A stretch of 56,309 nucleotides of DNA, taken from assembly GCA_902763905.1 (NCBI GenBank), contig CACWUA010000014.1:1-56309 (forward strand), in the 5' to 3' direction. Below the pieces are notes generated by a model, which was not told the origin of the DNA, made no database searches, and was given only the letters and a program-made list of their open reading frames with translations. This document shows positions 8,789 through 18,838 of the stretch, piece after piece. Made by a program: the position numbers and the translations under genes. Every line of letters begins with the position of its first letter. Positions within the stretch are counted from its first letter, which is position 1. The stretch is from an uncultured Pseudomonadota bacterium (GTDB lineage Bacteria; Pseudomonadota; Alphaproteobacteria; RF32; CAG-239).

Positions 8789-10243
8789 ATGAGTGATATT
8801 ACAAGATTAACGGTTAGTGAAACCTTGAAGGCATTGAAAACAAAAGAATTTACTTCATACGAATTAACGGAGGCATATTTGCGGAATATGGAAAATGCCC
8901 GCAATTATAACACTTATATTACCGAAAATGCGGAAATGGCTTTGCAACAAGCAAAAGAATCCGATATCCGTTATGCCAAAGGAGAAAATCGTGCTTTGGA
9001 AGGCATACCTTTGGGGATCAAAGATTTGTTCTGCACCAAAAATATTCGTACCACGGCAGCTTCACATATATTGGATAATTTTATCCCTCCTTATGAATCT
9101 ACAGTTACTCAAAACTTATTGGATGACGGAGCAGTATTTTTAGGTAAGTTAAATCTGGATGAATTTGCCATGGGCGGCAGTAACGAAACAAGTTATTTCG
9201 GACCGGTAATTAACCCGTGGAGTAAAGATAAACCTTTGGTTCCGGGGGGCTCATCCGGTGGTTCGGCAGCAGCGGTGGCAGCGCATTTGTGCGCTGCGGC
9301 AACCGGCACTGATACCGGCGGTTCAATTCGTGAGCCGGCGGCATTTTGCGGTATTACGGGTATCAAACCTACGTATGGTCGTTGTTCGCGTTATGGTATT
9401 GTGGCATTTGCTTCTTCTTTGGATCAGGCCGGACCGATTGCCCAAGATGTGCGTGATTGTGCAATTTTGTTGAAGAGTATGGCCGGATTTGATGAAAAAG
9501 ATTCAACTTCATGCGAAGTTGCGGTACCGGATTATGAAAGTTTTTTGGACGGAGATATCAAAGGTTTGAAAATCGGTTTGCCTAAAGAATATCGTCCGGA
9601 CGGACTTAATCCGGAAATTGCCGCATATTGGGATAAAGCCGCCGAATATTTAAAGGCACGCGGCGCTAAAATCAAGGAAATATCCTTGCCGCATACCAAA
9701 TATGCACTGGCAACATATTATGTTTTGGCTCCGGCGGAAGCGTCGTCGAATTTGGCACGCTATGATGGTATTCGTTACGGTTTCCGCGCAGATGGGCAAC
9801 ATTTGGATGATTTGTATATAAATACTCGCACTCAAGGGTTTGGTTCGGAAGTTAAACGGCGTATTATGATTGGCACCTATGTGTTATCTGCCGGTTATTA
9901 TGATGCATATTTCTTAAAAGCGCAAAAAATGCGGCGTTTGATACATGATGATTTTATGAACGCATTTAAAGAATGTGATGTGATTTTAACCCCGACTTCG
10001 CCGATAACGGCTTTTCCTATAGGAGATGAGAGTATGTTGGAAAATCCGATAAATATGTATTTAAACGATGTCTTTACCGTCTCGGTTAATTTGGCCGGTT
10101 TACCGGCATTAAGCCTGCCGATAGGGTTGTCTGCCGGCGGGTTGCCATACGGAATGCAACTCATAGGAAAGCCGTTTGATGAGGGAACTCTTTTCAATGT
10201 TGCGGCTAAAATCGAGGTTGATGCAAAATTTGAGAGGATATAG
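8789..10243 (+). CDS. gatA: Asp-tRNA(Asn)/Glu-tRNA(Gln) amidotransferase subunit A
   Basis: Glutaminase subunit of GatCAB: releases ammonia from glutamine and channels it to GatB. The 484 residues are full length for the amidase-signature family. The Ser-cisSer-Lys triad can be placed at K78 (GIKDLFC), S155 (in [11 protein letters not shown]) and S179 (TGGSIREPA). The C-terminal [14 protein letters not shown] is also typical. It lies between gatC and gatB. With AspS and GltX encoded in the same window, the set fits the indirect route in which misacylated Glu-tRNA(Gln) and probably Asp-tRNA(Asn) are amidated. Confidence 0.97.
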   Translation: MSDITRLTVSETLKALKTKEFTSYELTEAYLRNMENARNYNTYITENAEMALQQAKESDIRYAKGENRALEGIPLGIKDLFCTKNIRTTAASHILDNFIPPYESTVTQNLLDDGAVFLGKLNLDEFAMGGSNETSYFGPVINPWSKDKPLVPGGSSGGSAAAVAAHLCAAATGTDTGGSIREPAAFCGITGIKPTYGRCSRYGIVAFASSLDQAGPIAQDVRDCAILLKSMAGFDEKDSTSCEVAVPDYESFLDGDIKGLKIGLPKEYRPDGLNPEIAAYWDKAAEYLKARGAKIKEISLPHTKYALATYYVLAPAEASSNLARYDGIRYGFRADGQHLDDLYINTRTQGFGSEVKRRIMIGTYVLSAGYYDAYFLKAQKMRRLIHDDFMNAFKECDVILTPTSPITAFPIGDESMLENPINMYLNDVFTVSVNLAGLPALSLPIGLSAGGLPYGMQLIGKPFDEGTLFNVAAKIEVDAKFERI

Positions 10244-10245
10244 AA

Positions 10246-11706
10246 ATGGCGGAATACATTATAGAAACCAATAAAGGAAAATGGGAAATTGTTGTCGGAT
10301 TGGAGATTCACTGCCAGATTATTTCCAAATCAAAAATATTCAGCAGTGCGTCGACCGAGTTTGGTGATGATCCGAATGTAAACGTGTCGTTTGTTGATGC
10401 CGGTATGCCGGGGATGTTGCCCACGCTTAATAAAGAATGTGTACATCAGGCAGTTAAGACCGGTTTGGGATTAAATGCCAAAATCAATAAATATTCGGAA
10501 TTTTCTCGTAAAAATTATTTTTATGCCGACATGCCGACAGATTATCAAATTACGCAATTTCGCTATCCGATTGTCGGAGAAGGGGAAATTACAATTGATT
10601 TGAGCGATGGGACAACCAAAAAAATCGGTATTGAACGTATGCATATTGAGCAAGATGCCGGAAAGTCAATCCATGATTTGAACCCGACGAAAAGTTATAT
10701 TGACTTGAACCGCGCCGGTGTAGGATTAATGGAAATAGTTACAAAACCTGATTTTAGAGCACCGGAAGAAGCCGGAGCATTTTTGCGTAAATTACGCTCT
10801 ATTTTGCGGTATCTCGGAACATGTGACGGTAATATGGATGAGGGGTCAATGCGCTGCGATGTTAATGTTTCGGTGCGTCCGTACGGTTCGAATGAATTGC
10901 GTCCGCGCGGAGAAATGAAAAACGTCAACAGCGTAAAATTTGTGATGCAAGCCATTGAGAGCGAAGCTAAAAGACATATCGAAGTATATGAAAACGGCGG
11001 ACAAATAGAGCAAGAAACCCGTCAATTTGATCCGGCTACCGGGCAGAGTAAATTGATGCGCAAAAAAGAATTTGCACATGATTATCGTTATTTTCCGGAA
11101 CCGGATTTACCTCCGTTGGTATTGAGTGATGAATATATCAATACAGTTAGAGCCGAAATGATAGAATTGCCCGATGCCAAAAAACAACGCTTTGTGGAAA
11201 CTTTGGGACTTACGCCTTATGATGCCATGGTTTTATGTGAAAATAAAGAATATGCAGCCTTTTTTGAACAAGCAGCACAGGGACATGATGCCAAGAAGGT
11301 TGCCAACTGGATGATGGGCGATTTTTTTGCAATGCTCAATAAAAAACGTCTGGATATATCGCAGAGTCCGGTGAGTGCAGAAAATCTCGGTAATTTGGTA
11401 GAGCTTATCAGTAAGGATGTTATTTCCGGTAAAATAGCCAAGGATGTATTTGAAATTATGAGCGAAACCGGAGAAGATCCGGAAAAAATCGTTGAAGAAA
11501 AAGGATTAAAACAAGTAACCGATACAGGGACTATCGAAACAATAATAAATGAGGTTATTGCTTCCAATCCGGATAATGTTGCCGCCTATAAAAACGGAAA
11601 AACAAACTTAGCCGGTTGGTTTGTGGGGCAGGTTATAAAAATGTCTAAAGGAAAAGCTAATCCGTCGATAGTCAATAAATTAATCAGAGAAAAACTGGAT
11701 CAATAA
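10246..11706 (+). CDS. gatB: Asp-tRNA(Asn)/Glu-tRNA(Gln) amidotransferase subunit B
   Basis: Kinase/transamidase subunit of GatCAB, which phosphorylates the tRNA-bound Glu or Asp and amidates it. The 486 residues start with the cradle domain ([12 protein letters not shown]), continue with [17 protein letters not shown] and [11 protein letters not shown], key segments of the transamidation site, and end with the helical and YqeY-like tail ([20 protein letters not shown]) that grips the tRNA. It follows gatA after 2 nt. No anomaly was seen. The next gene starts one base after its TAA, so the membrane protein downstream is probably in the same transcript. Confidence 0.97.
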   Translation: MAEYIIETNKGKWEIVVGLEIHCQIISKSKIFSSASTEFGDDPNVNVSFVDAGMPGMLPTLNKECVHQAVKTGLGLNAKINKYSEFSRKNYFYADMPTDYQITQFRYPIVGEGEITIDLSDGTTKKIGIERMHIEQDAGKSIHDLNPTKSYIDLNRAGVGLMEIVTKPDFRAPEEAGAFLRKLRSILRYLGTCDGNMDEGSMRCDVNVSVRPYGSNELRPRGEMKNVNSVKFVMQAIESEAKRHIEVYENGGQIEQETRQFDPATGQSKLMRKKEFAHDYRYFPEPDLPPLVLSDEYINTVRAEMIELPDAKKQRFVETLGLTPYDAMVLCENKEYAAFFEQAAQGHDAKKVANWMMGDFFAMLNKKRLDISQSPVSAENLGNLVELISKDVISGKIAKDVFEIMSETGEDPEKIVEEKGLKQVTDTGTIETIINEVIASNPDNVAAYKNGKTNLAGWFVGQVIKMSKGKANPSIVNKLIREKLDQ

Positions 11707-11707
11707 T

Positions 11708-13741
11708 ATGTGGATGAACAGTATTAACAAAGTAGAGCAATCTGATGCCATATCACCTCTCAATCATGATATAAGCGGTGCGTTTTCTCGTAAAGGGAAA
11801 ATTGTAAAAAAAATTAATCGAGATCCGCAATGGTTAGATACGCTGCTGGTGGTATTGTTTGTCTTTTTTCTGCCGGCTATTGATTTAATTTTGTTTGCCG
11901 GTTCCGGTGATTTGAAAATTGTTTCCGATTATTATATTCCGATTCCAGAAGTCGGAATTGTACTGAGCGGTATTCTGGCGATAGCTTTGTTGTTGATTGT
12001 GCCGTTTCATAAAAAGCGTATAGTGAAATATTCGTTGGCGGCGTCGATTGCGGTATTGTTCGTATATGTAATTTTTTGCCAGTTTTTCCTGTATTCACAT
12101 ATCTTTTCGTTAGGGAACGGAATGATACCTTTGTCTGTGGCAGTGGCGTTGCTTGTCGGCGGTGCGACCTTTGCTGTGTTTCAGCAAAAAAAAGTATTTT
12201 TTAAAGTATTATATGTTATTGCGTTTGCTGTGATGTTTGTAAACGTATATTCAGCATATTCAGGTAAAGCCGGTAATAAAGAATTTGAAGAAACGTATAA
12301 TATACAAAAACCTAGTATCGTACCAGCTGAGCGCTTTATTTATTTTATGCTGCCTAATTTAGAGTCTTATGCTTATCTGACCATGATGAACAATGATTCC
12401 GCCAGAAAAACACAGGATATAATGCAAGGCTTTTATCAAAAAAATAAATTTATCGTATATTCAAAAGCATATGTTCCGGAAAATAATTATTACGCCAATA
12501 TGATACGTAGTTTGAATCCGACTTCGAATGAATTAAGTTTTGAACATCGATTAAATACCAGATTGCTTGATAGATATTGGAGCTTTCATAACATTAAAAA
12601 TGAGTATATTTTTATTAAAAACAATGAATTATATGATATATTTAAGAAAAAGGATTATCAAATTTCAGCGTATAAATCTCGAGATTTTGATATGTGTCAT
12701 CAACAACATCAATTTAATGTTGAGCGTTGTGTTGAAAAAATCAATAAGCCGATAAATTTGTATAATACACAGTTGCCAGTAATGTCTCGAGCCGGAATTC
12801 TGGCTGTGGAGTGGATTATAAATATGCGTCTGTTTGACGACGCTTCATTTATTTATAATATGATAAGCTCTGTTATCAATATCGAAAATATACCGATGGT
12901 CGGTACCGATTTCAATAACCTGTATGTGGTAAATGCGGATAAAACTTTTGATGTTTTGTTTGAAGATGTTAAACAAGACAGCGGAAAACAAGCATATTTT
13001 GTATTTATGGATTTGCCTTCTGATATGTATGTATATGATGAGTATTGCCAGATAAAACCGCAGAATAAATGGATATCAATGATAAATTTGCCATGGATAA
13101 GAAGAGATTATAAAGAAAAAAGACAAGAGGCATATTTGCAGCAAACACGCTGTTTGTTTGGTAAAATGTCAGAATTTATCGAAAATTTGCGTGCCGATAA
13201 TATGTTAAATAACACTACAATTATCATTCAAGGAACATCCGGAGTTAATGATTTTTCAAGTGCCGTTAATGAGGTTTCTGTTGAACAGATTATGGGTAAT
13301 CGTATTGTTAATATGGCAATTTTCGATGCCTTAAAAGCAAAATATGAGGAAGATGAACGCTTTTGTACGACAAATCAAATACTAAAAGAATATTTGTTTA
13401 AGGAACAAAGGTGTGAAAATAATTTATCGGATTATCATCAGAAGATGGTGGATACGGTGGTTGAACAATTGAATTTGTATAATCGTAACATCAATGCAAA
13501 TAAAATCAATGTATATGAAAATTGGTATGACGAATGGAAAAAACAGCAAAAAAACAAGGAGATGAATACAGAAGTCTCTGAAGAATCTTTATTTGAGACA
13601 GAAACGATTGATAATGCGATGTCAGAGACTGAGGTAATTAACGCAAAAATGGAAGATAATGAAGCGATTGTTCGGGTTGATGTTGATAATTCAACTGATG
13701 ACGAAGGAAATATTGGCGATTTATTTGGAGTTGACCGATGA
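11708..13741 (+). CDS. Sulfatase-like membrane protein of unknown function
   Basis: A 677-residue protein. The first 70 residues are cytoplasmic, then about four or five membrane segments lie between residues 40 and 190, followed by a large extracytoplasmic domain with the layout of the alkaline phosphatase/sulfatase superfamily used by LtaS, OpgB and EptA-type enzymes. The domain starts with RFIYFMLPNLESYAYLTMM, which aligns by eye with the metal-binding E and nucleophile region of phosphoethanolamine and phosphoglycerol transferases, but the expected later GDH metal motif is not obvious, so the enzyme may be degenerate. The C-terminus is acidic and low complexity. It starts one base after gatB, and its stop overlaps the yejE start (ATGA). 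Function uncertain. Confidence 0.6.
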   Translation: MWMNSINKVEQSDAISPLNHDISGAFSRKGKIVKKINRDPQWLDTLLVVLFVFFLPAIDLILFAGSGDLKIVSDYYIPIPEVGIVLSGILAIALLLIVPFHKKRIVKYSLAASIAVLFVYVIFCQFFLYSHIFSLGNGMIPLSVAVALLVGGATFAVFQQKKVFFKVLYVIAFAVMFVNVYSAYSGKAGNKEFEETYNIQKPSIVPAERFIYFMLPNLESYAYLTMMNNDSARKTQDIMQGFYQKNKFIVYSKAYVPENNYYANMIRSLNPTSNELSFEHRLNTRLLDRYWSFHNIKNEYIFIKNNELYDIFKKKDYQISAYKSRDFDMCHQQHQFNVERCVEKINKPINLYNTQLPVMSRAGILAVEWIINMRLFDDASFIYNMISSVINIENIPMVGTDFNNLYVVNADKTFDVLFEDVKQDSGKQAYFVFMDLPSDMYVYDEYCQIKPQNKWISMINLPWIRRDYKEKRQEAYLQQTRCLFGKMSEFIENLRADNMLNNTTIIIQGTSGVNDFSSAVNEVSVEQIMGNRIVNMAIFDALKAKYEEDERFCTTNQILKEYLFKEQRCENNLSDYHQKMVDTVVEQLNLYNRNINANKINVYENWYDEWKKQQKNKEMNTEVSEESLFETETIDNAMSETEVINAKMEDNEAIVRVDVDNSTDDEGNIGDLFGVDR

Positions 13742-14665
13742 TTTTGGCAGAGAAAGTACATATATTTTGTAAGAATAGACGTGCTTTCTGGTCGTTGATA
13801 TTGTTTTCGATATTGTTTTTACTTTCATTGTTTTCCAAATTAATAGCAAATGATAAGCCTTTGATAATAAAGTATAATAATCAAATTTTATTTCCAGCTT
13901 TTAAAACTTATACCGATGCATATTTTGGTGGTGATTTTCCGACTGCAGTTGACTATAATGATAAGTTGATTAAAACTAACATTGCTCGCAATGGTTGGAT
14001 GATAATGCCTCCGATACCATATTCTTTTAATACGGTTGATTATTATCTGAATACGGCAACCCCGTCTGCACCTGATAAGCAACATTGGTTAGGTACGGAC
14101 GAGGAGGGGCGTGATATTGTAGCACGTTTATTGTACGGAATCAGGTTATCGGTGGTTTTTGCTTTTTTATTGACAGCAGTTTCTTCTTTGTTCGGCATAT
14201 TTATTGGGGCTGTTCAGGGATATTTTGGCGGAAAGGTTGATCTGATTTTACAAAGGTTTATCGAAATATGGGATTCTTTACCGCAATTGTTTATACTAAT
14301 AATAATTGCCAGTGTCTTTTTACCGACATTTTGGAGTTTGCTTATTATTTTGTGCTTTACAAAGTCTTCGGCGTAGTCGAATTATTTTCAGACATATTCT
14401 TCCTAATGCTGTGGTTACTTCAGTAACATTTATACCATTTATAATGGCAGAAGCAATAACTTCATTAAGCGCACTTGACTTTTTGGGATTGGGACTACCG
14501 ACAGATTATCCGTCATTGGGTGATTTAGTAAGGCAAGGTAAGGATAATTTACAAGCTCCGTGGATAGGTATAAGTATTTTTGTGGTTTTATCGAGTTTGT
14601 TATCGATGTTGATTTTTATCGGCGAGGGGATTCGTGATGCTCTTGATACAAGGAAAAACGGATGA
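13738..14665 (+). pseudogene. yejE: Yej-type peptide ABC transporter permease (yejE), broken by an internal deletion
   Basis: Two fragments in different frames together match the YejE/OppC-type permease of the microcin C/peptide importer. The first (13738–14376) has the N-terminal membrane segment, the long extracytoplasmic part with HWLGTDEEGRDIVARLLYG, and membrane segments to LLIILCFTK, then stops at TAG 14374–14376. The second frame resumes around 14382 with RIIFRHILPNAVVTS and runs through LDFLGLGLP to ALDTRKNG. Between them about 25–30 residues expected in the family are missing, precisely the cytoplasmic EAA loop (VRAEFLR–AAxALG) that docks on the ATPase. Loss of that loop plus the frame change should abolish function. 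The stop still overlaps yejF by ATGA. yejA and yejB are absent upstream. Confidence 0.85.
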
Positions 14666-16242
14666 GTATGCTCGAAATTAAACATTTATCGATAGCTTTT
14701 AACGGTCGAAAAAACGATAAGTTTCAGGCAGTTAATGATGTAAACTTAAAATTGGAACAAGGCGAAATTCTGGGAATTGTCGGTGAGTCCGGTTCCGGTA
14801 AATCTGTTACGGCACTTTCCGTTTTGGGATTGTTACCATATCCTAAGGCAGAGTATACCACAGAATCTTCTATTATTTTTGAAAATCAAGAACTTATAGG
14901 ACTGGATGAGAAAAAATTTCAACAGATTCGTGGCAATAAAATAGCTTTTATTTTTCAAGAGCCAATGTCATCATTGAATCCGTTGCATAAAATAGGTAAA
15001 CAAATTGCCGAAAGTTTGAAGTTGCATCAAAATTTGAGCCGAGTGGAGATTAAAAAGCGTACAGTAGAATTGTTAGAAGCTGTTAAAATTCCGGATCCGC
15101 AAAATAAAATGAATGCTTATCCGTTTGAATTGTCAGGAGGACAGCGGCAACGGGTTATGATTGCCATGGCAATTGCGAATAATCCGCAAATTTTGATTGC
15201 AGATGAGCCGACAACGGCTCTTGATGTAACAATTCAAGAACAAATCATTGATTTATTGATGGAATTAAAGCAAAAAATAGGTATGTCTATTATTTTTATT
15301 AGTCATAATCTGCGTTTGGTACATAAAATTGCCGATAAGATTGCGGTAATGTATAAAGGAGAATTAATAGAATACGGAAGTGCCGATACCGTATTTATAA
15401 CACCGCAACATAGTTATACTAAAAAATTAATTTCATCAAATTTATTACTGAAAAATAATAATAAAAGCAAAAATGATGTAATTCTTAGAGCGGAAAATAT
15501 TGCTGTCAGCTTTCCATTGAAGAAAAATTTGTGGGGAAGGGTGGTTAAAGAATTGAAGGCTGTCGATAATGTCAGTTTTACGCTTAATAAAGGAGAAACA
15601 CTGGGAATTGTTGGGGAGTCTGGTTCCGGTAAAACCACATTGGCTTTATCCGTGGTTAATTTAGTAAATCACGTGGGAAAAATATATATTAAAAACAATA
15701 GTATATTTAAGGAAGTTAATAAATTTTCCAAGGATTTACAGATCGTTTTCCAAGATCCGTATAATTCATTGAATCCACGTATGAATATTGCACAAATTAT
15801 AGAAGAAGGTTTAACAGTTCATTATCCACAACTTTCTGAAGCCGAGAGATTGAATAAAATCAAAGAGATAATCAATGAAGTTGAATTAAGCGAGGATATT
15901 CTGAATAAGTATCCACATGAGTTTTCGGGTGGACAGCGACAAAGAATTGCTTTGGCACGTGCTTTGGTATTAAACCCGAAAATAATTATTTTAGATGAAC
16001 CAACATCGGCATTGGATGTTACGGTTCAGGCTCAGGTTATCGGTTTATTGAAAAATTTGCAAAATAAATATGATTTATCGTACATCTTTATTTCGCATGA
16101 TATGCATGCGGTTCGTGCTATGGCGCACCAAGTTTTGGTGATGAAAAACGGAAAAATCGTTGAAAACGGTTCGGCAGATGTGATTTTCAATAATCCGATG
16201 CATGCATATACCAAACAGCTGATTCATGCTTCAATTTTATAA
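14662..16242 (+). CDS. yejF: Yej-type peptide ABC transporter, duplicated ATP-binding protein
   Basis: A 526-residue fusion of two ABC ATPase domains, the YejF arrangement that powers uptake of peptides such as microcin C in E. coli. Domain 1 has GESGSGKS (near residue 41), LSGGQRQR and LIADEPTTALD; domain 2 has GESGSGKT (near residue 317), FSGGQRQR and IILDEPTSALD. Both domains keep the oligopeptide-type C-terminal tails (HSYTKKLI and HAYTKQLI). The reading frame is intact although its membrane partner yejE directly upstream is broken, so unless another permease is supplied elsewhere this ATPase is an orphan. ATG at 14662 overlaps the stop of the yejE remnant. Confidence 0.92.
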   Translation: MSMLEIKHLSIAFNGRKNDKFQAVNDVNLKLEQGEILGIVGESGSGKSVTALSVLGLLPYPKAEYTTESSIIFENQELIGLDEKKFQQIRGNKIAFIFQEPMSSLNPLHKIGKQIAESLKLHQNLSRVEIKKRTVELLEAVKIPDPQNKMNAYPFELSGGQRQRVMIAMAIANNPQILIADEPTTALDVTIQEQIIDLLMELKQKIGMSIIFISHNLRLVHKIADKIAVMYKGELIEYGSADTVFITPQHSYTKKLISSNLLLKNNNKSKNDVILRAENIAVSFPLKKNLWGRVVKELKAVDNVSFTLNKGETLGIVGESGSGKTTLALSVVNLVNHVGKIYIKNNSIFKEVNKFSKDLQIVFQDPYNSLNPRMNIAQIIEEGLTVHYPQLSEAERLNKIKEIINEVELSEDILNKYPHEFSGGQRQRIALARALVLNPKIIILDEPTSALDVTVQAQVIGLLKNLQNKYDLSYIFISHDMHAVRAMAHQVLVMKNGKIVENGSADVIFNNPMHAYTKQLIHASIL

Positions 16243-16487
16243 ATTTGGCTCAGATTGTATAAAATTGCTTGATGTGTGTATAAAACTATACATAATATAT
16301 ATTATGCGACAAATTTGTTTATAGAAATTAGTTAATCAAAATAATATTAAATCCTCTATTGAAACTGCATTCCATCAGGAGAACCAAAGTTGACACGTCA
16401 ATACTGCCGTCATGCCTCGATTCCGACAGGAAAGGAAAGTATTGTTTTTTTAATAAAGCATAACCTATTGCAAGTTATTGATTAAGA
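16243..16487. other. Intergenic stretch between convergent yejF and M16 peptidase
   Basis: No ORF or RNA gene was found in these 245 nt. The left part is AT-rich with a palindromic ATAATATATATTAT. Around 16390–16440 there is a more GC-rich patch containing a short TTGAC/GTCAA inverted repeat and TGCCGTCATGCCTCGA, which resembles the remains of the dispersed palindromic repeats seen in alphaproteobacterial intergenic regions; the second arm is not recognisable. No clear terminator with a U-run was found for either flanking gene. Confidence 0.3.
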
Positions 16488-17753
16488 TTATTTATGCGGC
16501 AGCATCTTTTGTATTTTTTCATAACTCGGATATGTTTTAATATTTCCGAGTAATGTATAAGTCAGAGGTTCGGTAAAAATTAATTGCGCAGCGTGCATAA
16601 TATCATCTTTACTGATGTTTTCTATTATCTCTATTATTTTTTCCAACGGCAAATTATCATTATGTAATAAATGACGACGGGAAATCATTTCCGCAGTTGC
16701 CGAAGAACTTTCTAAAGACATCAACATCCCGGCTTTACTCTGCACTTTGGCACGGTTTAATTCCGCATCGCTGACCGGTTCGTTACATATACGTTTTATT
16801 TCATCGGCTACTACCGGTATGTAATTGCTGATCTCATCTGCATCCAGACCGGCATATATACCAAACACTCCGCTTCCGGTATATGAATTGTTGAAGCTGT
16901 ACACACTATAAACCAGTCCGCGTTTTTCTCTTATTTCTTGGAATAAGCGCGAGGACATACCATTACCGAGAACGTATGACATTAAGGCAATCGGATAACG
17001 GTTATCATCATGGCAATTGCAAGATTTAAAACCCATCATTACTTGAGACTGCTCTGTATCTCGTTGTTTGGCAAAACATCCGCCGGTATAAATTTGTTTA
17101 TCAGGTACAAAACTTTTGTTTTTTTGTAATGCCGACATTCTGGCTTCAACCATTTTGGTAAAAAGTTCATGCTGCAAATTACCAACAGCGCATACCACGA
17201 TATTTTCCGCAGCATAATTATGAGACATATAATCAAGCAAAGTGTCGGCATTAAATGAACGTACTTTATCCGCAGGTCCCAATATACTGCGGCCGAGTGC
17301 CTGATTTTGGAAAGTCGTTTCTTGAACATAATCATAAAATATATCGTTGGGATCATCGAAATTCTGTTTGATTTCTTGTACCACAACTTCCCTCTCCTTG
17401 CTTAATTCATTTTCGCTAAAGGTCGGAGCCATTATCATATCGGCCAAAACATCAAGAGCGAGTTCTAAATCATTTTTCAGCATTTTGGCGTAAAATACCG
17501 TAAATTCGCGTGAGGTATAAGCATTGGTACTGCCTCCGGCGTTTTCGATGTCTTCAGATATTTGCAATGCATTGCGTTTTTGCGTTCCTTTGAACACCAT
17601 GTGTTCCAAAAAATGTGAAATACCGTTATTATCAATGCGTTCATAAGCACTTCCGGTATTAACCCAAATACCTACCGAGACTGTCTCGGTTTGCGGCCTT
17701 TCTACCGAGATTACGCGCAATCCGTTTGCCAATATTGAAACATTTATTTCCAT
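16488..17753 (-). CDS. M16 family zinc peptidase (mitochondrial processing peptidase-like)
   Basis: A 421-residue member of the pitrilysin (M16B) family close to PqqL/processing peptidase beta. The inverted zinc motif HXXEH is intact: H47, E50 and H51 in SHFLEHMVFKGT; the distal glutamate region is EREVVVQEIKQNFDDP. The R/Y substrate-loop region GNGMSSRLFQEIREKRGL-V-YSV is also typical. Proteobacterial homologues are cytoplasmic or periplasmic; no signal peptide is visible here. Bacterial M16B substrates are poorly known. The gene is transcribed away from elbB, and the TTG-rich 93-nt gap between them holds the elbB promoter. Confidence 0.93.
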   Translation of the reverse strand: MEINVSILANGLRVISVERPQTETVSVGIWVNTGSAYERIDNNGISHFLEHMVFKGTQKRNALQISEDIENAGGSTNAYTSREFTVFYAKMLKNDLELALDVLADMIMAPTFSENELSKEREVVVQEIKQNFDDPNDIFYDYVQETTFQNQALGRSILGPADKVRSFNADTLLDYMSHNYAAENIVVCAVGNLQHELFTKMVEARMSALQKNKSFVPDKQIYTGGCFAKQRDTEQSQVMMGFKSCNCHDDNRYPIALMSYVLGNGMSSRLFQEIREKRGLVYSVYSFNNSYTGSGVFGIYAGLDADEISNYIPVVADEIKRICNEPVSDAELNRAKVQSKAGMLMSLESSSATAEMISRRHLLHNDNLPLEKIIEIIENISKDDIMHAAQLIFTEPLTYTLLGNIKTYPSYEKIQKMLPHK

Positions 17754-17782
17754 AAAAACATCCCCTGCTCTAAAAATTCAAT

Positions 17783-17811
17783 TTGACAGCATTATATTGT
17801 CTGATTAGGAT
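17783..17811 (+). promoter_or_regulatory. Predicted sigma-70 promoter for elbB
   Basis: TTGACA at 17783–17788 matches the -35 consensus exactly; 17 nt downstream lies TAGGAT at 17806–17811 as a -10 element. Expected transcription start is near 17818, giving a leader of about 30 nt with an AAAAAGGAG ribosome binding site before the elbB ATG at 17847. Prediction by consensus only. Confidence 0.6.
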
Positions 17812-17846
17812 AAATCAATAGCAATTATTAAAAAAGGAGTATGTAA

Positions 17847-18515
17847 ATGAACAAAAATCCACATTTTGCCGTTGTTCTTTCAGGATGCGGACGCGCTGAC
17901 GGTTCAGAAATTCATGAGGCGGTATTTGCTTTGTTATGCATCGAAAATTTGGGTTGTACATATCAATGTTTTGCCCCGAATATAAAACAGGCGGCTGTGA
18001 TTAATCACCTGAATAACGAGCCGATGGATGAAATTCGCAATGTGTTGATTGAATCAGCACGTATTGCCCGTGGGGATATTATGGATTTAAAGGAATTTAA
18101 TGTTGATGATTTTGATGGTATTATTTTTCCCGGCGGTCTGGGGGCGGTAACAAACTGGTGCGATTTTGCTCAAAAAGGCGTTGAGTGCGCGGTTGATACA
18201 AGTGTGCGCGCGGTTATCCGTAAATGCTATGATAAAGGGCTCGTTATCGGCGCAATGTGTATTGCGCCGGCTATGGTGGCGGTTGTTCTGGCTGATAAAA
18301 AAATACACTTTACGCTTGGAGCCGGCGGCGCAACTGCACAAAAGCTGGAAAAACTCGGGGTTGTGCATGAAGAAGTCGGAGTTACTGATGTCTGTATAGA
18401 CCGCGAAAACCGTATATGCACCACACCGGCATATATGCTTGCCACTAATATGACAGATGTTTGCCAAGGTGCACAAAACCTTATTGGGGCTATGTGTCAA
18501 TTGATTGATAGATAA
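17847..18515 (+). CDS. elbB: ElbB-like glyoxalase III/DJ-1 superfamily protein
   Basis: A 222-residue protein of the ElbB (isoprenoid biosynthesis protein ElbB, also called GlxB) branch of the DJ-1/PfpI class I glutamine-amidotransferase-like superfamily. Hallmarks are VVLSGCGRADGSEIHEA near the N-terminus, DGIIFPGGLGAVTNWCDF, and the nucleophile elbow GAMCIAPAM, where Cys is the catalytic-type residue. E. coli ElbB has weak glyoxalase activity, and its physiological role is unclear. The gene stands alone with its own promoter and a strong AAAGGAG site; the downstream region is an IS remnant. Confidence 0.93.
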   Translation: MNKNPHFAVVLSGCGRADGSEIHEAVFALLCIENLGCTYQCFAPNIKQAAVINHLNNEPMDEIRNVLIESARIARGDIMDLKEFNVDDFDGIIFPGGLGAVTNWCDFAQKGVECAVDTSVRAVIRKCYDKGLVIGAMCIAPAMVAVVLADKKIHFTLGAGGATAQKLEKLGVVHEEVGVTDVCIDRENRICTTPAYMLATNMTDVCQGAQNLIGAMCQLIDR

Positions 18516-18588
18516 CGGATAGGTGTCCCCCGTATAGTGAACTGTGCCCGAAAATTTGGACAAGTAAAAAAGTCCCGAGGGCAGCTCA

Positions 18589-18783
18589 TCAGAAGGTAGT
18601 TAACAAATGGCATCGGCGCTCGGCCGGTGTCATTTTGCTTAAGTTCCGCTGATTATGTTCATTATTATAATAATAAATATAATTTTCAACCAAAGTTTTC
18701 ACTTCATCAAAGGTTTAGCAGAATTTGATATCCAAATTATCTATTAAGTGCCCGAAAAAGCTCTCAATCAGGGCATTATCCAA
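18589..18783 (-). pseudogene. IS3-family transposase (integrase core) C-terminal fragment with internal stop
   Basis: Sixty-four codons read leftwards from 18783 begin LDNALIESFFGHLIDNLDIK, the segment around the third catalytic acidic residue (E of the DDE triad) of IS3/IS150-type OrfB, and continue after an in-frame TAA (18715–18717) with TFDEVKTLVENYIYYYNNE and LSKMTPAERR, the normal C-terminal tail of such transposases, to a TGA at 18589–18591. There is no start and the first two catalytic aspartates are missing. Not functional. Confidence 0.85.
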
Positions 18784-18791
18784 ATTAATTT

Positions 18792-18838
18792 AAAGAAGCC
18801 CCCTTTGAAAGCTTTTTTCTTCCAAAGGGGGCTTCTTT
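18792..18838. repeat. Perfect 16-bp hairpin next to the IS remnant
   Basis: The arms 18792–18807 and 18823–18838 (AAAGAAGCCCCCTTTG and its exact complement) enclose a 15-nt loop. No gene ends immediately before it on either strand. It could act as a bidirectional transcription stop after elbB, or be a mobile miniature repeat that landed in the IS. The remaining sequence to gltX (18868–19111) shows no gene. Confidence 0.6.
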
